NCBI GenBank assembly: GCA_030248225.1
Contig: JASANE010000920.1
Span: 1 to 64,000 of the forward strand
DNA length: 64,000 bases
Source of the DNA: Trileptium ribeirensis
Lineage: Eukaryota > Nematoda > Enoplea > Enoplida > Thoracostomopsidae
Direction of reading: 5' to 3'
Shown here: positions 59,757 to 64,000 of the stretch, one piece after another
How the letters are laid out: the number at the start of each line of letters is the position of its first letter
How positions within the stretch are numbered: position 1 is the first letter of the stretch
Translations under genes and position numbers: made by a program
Notes under the pieces: generated by a model
The model's input: the letters and a program-made list of their open reading frames with translations, nothing else
Database searches by the model: none
What the model was told of the DNA's origin: nothing

Positions 59757-61427
59757 TAGAGATGAGCACAATCCTTAATTGTTTAGACTCGACTCGTTCT
59801 GAAATTGTCTGTGGGCTCGGCTCGGCTCGTTTACCGAATTTCAACGTAGAGTTCGGCTCAGCTCGTTTAATGAAAAAGTAAGATCGGCTCGAATCAACTC
59901 CCTTTCATGAGGTAAATAATGAAAATATAAATGCTGGATGTGCGTCTATGAGATTATTACAATTGATATTCATCATTTTGTAGACCGCGCGAATCACGAA
60001 GACAATGAGGAGGTCTTCCCTTATTTGTCTCTCCTAACAGTCGAAGTAGTCTAAAAGAGCATTTGTATTGCAACAGAATATTACGCAACATGTATCCGAT
60101 GACGGCGAGTTCCGATCAGGCTGGCCACCTATGCTGCCTTCGGGATTTGATTCGTCTTCCAGATACATCGCTGTTGTCTCAACGAATAAACAGTGATGTC
60201 GTTGCTGTTAGAGTGATATGAGCACCATCTGTCATTGTTAAGAAAACTAAACAATTTCTTGCCAAATACGTTCACGACAATGATACCGTCGTTTTTGGCG
60301 GAAGAACAACAACATCCCCAGAACACAAACAGTTACAAAAACTACAGCAAATTTAGGTATATTCACAATATTAGCAGCGCCCCTTCGGCGCGGGGGTGGG
60401 GCGGGGGGAGGGTGCGCCGCCTCGTGAGACGCCTCACGTTACAGGCTGGAGGAGTCCTCACATTATGGTTCGGAAAGGAGGAGTTCATACGCTAGCGCTG
60501 ACCCTGCAGGACGTTGAAAGAATAACTTTAACCATCGTTTCTGTATATAAGAACAAATTGGTCTTTCCGTTTGTCCTGTAGCTCAGTACTGAATCAAATG
60601 AATGTCTTTGGTGGGTTCCTGGAAAAGATGCCAAAGTTATCCTAAGGGACGTAACTGAAATGTAGCTCGTGCCTTTTTTCGATGTACTAAGGCTAAGCCT
60701 AACTTTGAGGTTCTTACTTCAGCTTTAGAGTAAATGTTATTCTGAGTCGCCGGCTACCGCGCCGTAACTCACCGCACTAGATTATTCATTTTTCTAGCAT
60801 TTTTATAACGCCCGTCAGGGTACTGCTAAATTGCGATTTTCACCTGATGTCTTCATTGTGCAGTTTTTGAAAAAAAAACTTTGCAGCATCTTGTATGATT
60901 GTAACCGCAGCACGGATTTCTGGTGCATCCAAACTTTTGTTAACAGCTGAGTTTAACCCGTTGCGATACCAATGAACGTACGATGTTTTTGGATAGTTGT
61001 TGCAAATGTTCGTTCGTTGTTTTTTTCTGCTCGTAGTAGCAGCATAGCCTCTAATTAAACCCTGTCCAATATTTGCACTTTCGAGACCCATGACGGTCAT
61101 TTGCTCCAACAGCTTACTCAAATTCGCTTCCCCTTTATTTATAGCAGATTTATTGCTGCTAAACATTTTTCTCACAGCGGTAGACATTTAAAGTTATACG
61201 CTATTTGTTACACCTTTGTTATTGTTAATTTTAAATCTATGCTAATGGGCCGAACGAACATTTTTGAAAACCACGTTCGGCTCGGCTCTTTAATACATGC
61301 TGCGGCTCAAAGCACGGATCGTCTCGTTTCGTTTTTTGAATGTAAACTATAAACTCGGCTCGATCATTTATAGCACAAGATCGGTTCTAGAGCGGAGCCG
61401 CGTCTGAACGCTCGATTCTCACCTCTA
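59757..61427. mobile_element. hAT-family DNA transposon, internally rearranged
   Basis: The ends TAGAGATGAGCACAAT and its counterpart CGATTCTCACCTCTA are imperfect inverted repeats of the hAT type. Both ends are followed inward by repeated CTCGGCTCG words (59,815-59,890 and 61,270-61,365), as in hAT subterminal repeats. A transposase remnant lies at 60,840-61,187. Flanking 8-mers (CTATATAT and CTTTGTGT) are only partly alike. A GC-rich insert is present near 60,380-60,480. At 1.67 kb it is too short for a full transposase. Confidence 0.75.
60840..61187 (-). pseudogene. hAT transposase fragment (ZMYM1/DUF4371-like)
   Basis: This 115-codon minus frame includes IGQGLIRGYAATTSRKKQRT, then NNYPKTSYVHWYRNGLNSAV and KSLDAPEIRAAVTIIQDAAK. 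These follow the conserved block of hAT transposases that resemble ZMYM1 and the P-element repressor-like proteins (a GQGYDGA-type motif, then YVHC-x-H-LNL, then a helix after PEIR). The GQG, YVH, LN and PEIR features remain, but the catalytic Asp region, the BED or TTF zinc finger and the dimerisation domain are missing. It lies inside the hAT ends at 59,757-61,427 and is surely inactive. Confidence 0.75.
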
Positions 61428-61905
61428 CTTTGTGTACATTATGTGATATATAGCGGCTACTCAGCACTTAGTAACTATTTCGACGTTCCAAGTTGAGCTA
61501 ACCGAATAACCTTCGAAGTTGTGTAACGATATCAGAATCGCCTTAAACGTAAAGTTACAGTCATTTTCAGCAACTATTGCAGCAGAGAAACCGCAAAACT
61601 ATATGCGTTAAATAATAAAATTCCAAAATTCAGCAAAGTGTTATGCGTGCCACGGACATGCAAAATTGAACTTTTTTGCATAGTTGAGTACTATTTGAAG
61701 AAATTTCTTTCGGTACGCTCGATCCATTTAAATAAAATTATTTATCCATCACAAATTAGTGTCATTCTGTGTAGCCATATTGTATGCCTTTCAAGATGGT
61801 TAACAGGAAAAAATAGTAACACGGCCATGGAATAAAATTGGTTTTTGCTTCGCTAATGTGGATAAGTGGTAGGCTTATATTATCTTGCTTTTTCCAACAA
61901 TTCAG
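61428..61905. other. Spacer, possible intron
   Basis: AT-rich. It ends in a good polypyrimidine tract and AG (CTTGCTTTTTCC...TTCAG at 61,885-61,905). No upstream exon was identified. Confidence 0.3.
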
Positions 61906-62079
61906 TCTGAGGAAAATCCATCTGCTTCTTCTGTCAAAAATAATTATATAAACCCAATATTCGCAGTAGCTTGTATCCCAAAACCGATGCTAAACTTATC
62001 CCGTGATGACGTCAATCAGCATCACAACTATAAACAATGCCAATTTGGAGACAGCAAAGTTGTCGACGCTAGTGCCTAA
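61906..62079 (+). CDS. Candidate terminal exon of an unknown gene
   Basis: A strong 3' splice site precedes an open frame of 57 codons ending at TAA 62,077-62,079. The text is polar and protein-like (IFAVACIPKPMLNLSRDDVN, then QCQFGDSKVVDASA), with no membrane segment. A polyadenylation signal AATAAA follows at 62,316, and element A copy 2 starts 65 bases further on. No family is recognised. With no upstream exon found, it could be a gene end, a dead exon or chance. Confidence 0.3.
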   Translation, partial: SEENPSASSVKNNYINPIFAVACIPKPMLNLSRDDVNQHHNYKQCQFGDSKVVDASA

Positions 62080-62315
62080 CAGCAATCTGACACAGGGGTG
62101 AACAGTAGTTTGGCCCTAAAGTTAACATAACTGAACTACGTCACATATTTTGAAACGTTATATAGTCTAGCAATGCAGGTCATTATTTCCATATCAGGTG
62201 TCCTAAATAGCTGACTAGCATGTCATTAATACCCAGCTAATGTCCTTATTGCACGGTACGAAAGTTAACGTCCATTTCAACATAACCAGCGAACATTTTA
62301 ATATAAAGTTAAGTA

Positions 62316-62321
62316 AATAAA
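62316..62321 (+). promoter_or_regulatory. AATAAA polyadenylation-type signal
   Basis: It lies 237 bases after the TAA of the exon candidate. Such hexamers are frequent in AT-rich DNA. Confidence 0.25.
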
Positions 62322-62379
62322 ATATTTACCAGCATCTTCTTCCTAATATCTGAAATAAAATCGTACTATGCTACTTTAA

Positions 62380-64000
62380 TAACCGGTGACGCAGCTGCAT
62401 GGCGCAACTTCCTAACACCATGCCCATACGACCCCGGCTATCGTAACCTCAAGGGTGGACCGTGAATAAGGAAATCTTAATCCTATCTTGGTCAGACCCA
62501 AGAAGCTACACAGCTTAGCAGGCCGCAGGCGCGCTTCACGGGGTGTGTTCGGACCCCGCCCGAAGGGTTGCGCACGTGTCTAGTATCGGGTATGATTTCT
62601 GAGGTCCCCCAGGGAGGCTAGCACCGACACCTGCTCGCAGGTCATGGAGCCTAGCCGCTATTCCCTATCTTAGACTCATCGGAAGTTGTTTAGTTCTATT
62701 TTATTGTGATAAATGTTGGAATAAAATATGAAAACGTCCCTAGAAATTTGAAGCTCAAGTTGATTTACTTAGTTAAGATCGCGGTATGCTCCGTGTTAGA
62801 GCATTGACCTATGTGGCCCCCACAGGGTTCCGACGAGCCCTGAGTGTTTAATGTTGGATTATCAATGGCGTGGCCTGCTCAGTTCAAGAGATCCTATACT
62901 AGCGTACTGGTGTCTTGACCAGTGAAGGTTTTAACTCATTCGCATCGAGAGCATTCCTAACAAATTTGGAGTCACTGTCATAAACGGGTTAAATTTTTGG
63001 AAACATTTTCCAATTATTTTATTTCCTAGATCCGGTGAAAACGCAAACAGATAGGCAGAAGGCCATGCGCCCCAGTGCTTGTGACATCCTCGCCCACAAG
63101 CCATGGCGAGCAGTGCCTGCTCGTCCGCGCGGACAAACCACAGAGAAAGTAAAAATCCCTAGCGTCTCGGAATAAAATAAGTCTGAACACAATGTCTAAA
63201 ATACAAAGTTTATTGTAGTAATCAAGCCTTATCAGGGGACGAGTCTTCGTGAACGCGGGTTGGGGCGAACTAAGCAAATCGAGTCGGGGAGGCCTAGCAG
63301 CGGCTCGCAGCGGTCGCTTCAGTCCGGTAGATTATGGGGCACAAGACAGAAAAGGGAAACCTGTACGGAGCATGCAGCTCCCCGCGCATGTGCGGACTAG
63401 GGGCGGTTATCCCTGCTTTAGCTCAATGTTAGCGATTGTTTCAGCTATGGGGCATAGCAAGCAGGGGCCCTAGAGTGCTTCTGAAAATGTTCCTTAATGC
63501 AGGTCGGAGCCGGTCAGTAAAGTCGACCGACCTCCGCGCTGCCGAAGTCGAACTGATTCCAAGATTCGACGCGTTGGTCGTAACCTCGAAATTTTCGCCT
63601 GTACTTAAGGACGGCGATTTTGTCGCCGTCCAATCGTTGGCGATTTCTTGACGCCCACTTTTTTGGGCTTTCTGTCCAGTTGTCCAATTGGGGACACTTC
63701 CGGAAATTCAAATCTTGACGGCTACCGTAAACCGTCGATGTCCTTAAAGAGAGTCGGCTTCAATTAAATTTGCCGACTTTAAGTTTGAATCTTCCGAGTA
63801 CTCGGAAGTTGACCATCTGTGATTTTCGTCCCAATTTTCTCACGAAAAGTAAATTTTGAAGTCCCAATTTCCCGTCCTTATCGCCGGATGTCCAGCGAAA
63901 TCGGATTCTAAACTCACAACGTTTGAACTGTTTCCGGTCCCAGCTTAAGTCAAACTATTAAAGATATCTTCGGGTCACGCAATTTCCTTCTTCAACCCCA
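62380..64000. mobile_element. Element A, copy 2 (runs off the window)
   Basis: It begins at the same point as copy 1 (AATAACCGG...GCTGCATGGCGCAACTT) and follows it to the window end. It lacks the 2.1 kb found at 3,700-5,842 of copy 1 and has an extra 0.3 kb at about 62,920-63,235. Where they align, the two copies are closely similar, so both are fairly young compared with the pieces at 31.8 and 36.3 kb. Confidence 0.75.
62920..63235 (-). repeat. Insertion specific to copy 2, LTR-like
   Basis: This stretch is absent from copy 1. On the minus strand it reads CTACAATAAACTTTGTATTT, then a GC-rich middle with CCATGGCTTGTGGGCGAGG, a layout seen in LTR R regions. No matching partner exists in the window, so a solo LTR is only a suggestion. 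Confidence 0.3.

Overview
This window looks like a repeat-rich intergenic or low-gene-density stretch of an AT-rich animal genome, most plausibly an invertebrate. The evidence is the dense collection of eukaryotic transposable elements (Ty3/gypsy LTR element, hAT element, several families of short inverted-repeat elements, tRNA-derived repeats), the lack of any bacterial gene layout, and the intron-like splice signals next to some open frames. No tRNA, rRNA or CRISPR array is intact, and there is no complete conserved housekeeping gene. The species cannot be named from the sequence.

Layout. 1-2,400: plus-strand protein-like frames broken by stop codons, including a decayed reading frame that matches the two-repeat layout of TATA-binding protein. 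About 2,810-8,760: a GC-richer, essentially non-coding mobile repeat (element A) that carries a tRNA-like SINE; a second copy starts at 62,380 and decayed pieces lie at 31.8 kb and 36.3-38.5 kb. 8.9-24 kb: AT-rich DNA with broken protein-like frames on both strands and short inverted-repeat elements. 26.1-27.9 kb: a tandem series of tRNA-like units. 28.6-29.6 kb and 44.4-45.2 kb: two inverted copies of one element with tandem internal modules. 32.1-35.3 kb: the 3' part of a dead Ty3/gypsy element with its LTR on the minus strand, ending against a 0.7 kb inverted-repeat element. 42-62 kb: two intact, related small secreted-peptide precursors (42.4 kb plus, 57.5 kb minus), a cysteine-rich exon candidate (48.5 kb), more inverted-repeat elements, and a hAT element (59.76-61.43 kb) with a transposase remnant.

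The most interesting content is the peptide pair. Both are predicted prepropeptides with a signal sequence, a basic cleavage site preceded by LKV, unrelated acidic middles, and nearly the same C-terminus (W-S-x-K-[FL]-N-F-[YF]-P-G-L). This suggests a fast-evolving family of secreted peptides conserved only at the processing site and the C-terminus; a possible broken third member lies 1.7 kb from the second. The second point is the TBP-like remnant together with other stop-interrupted frames, which could be relics of an integrated large DNA virus or of old host genes. Most short open frames here are no longer than chance predicts in AT-rich DNA, so calls on single frames are kept at low confidence.
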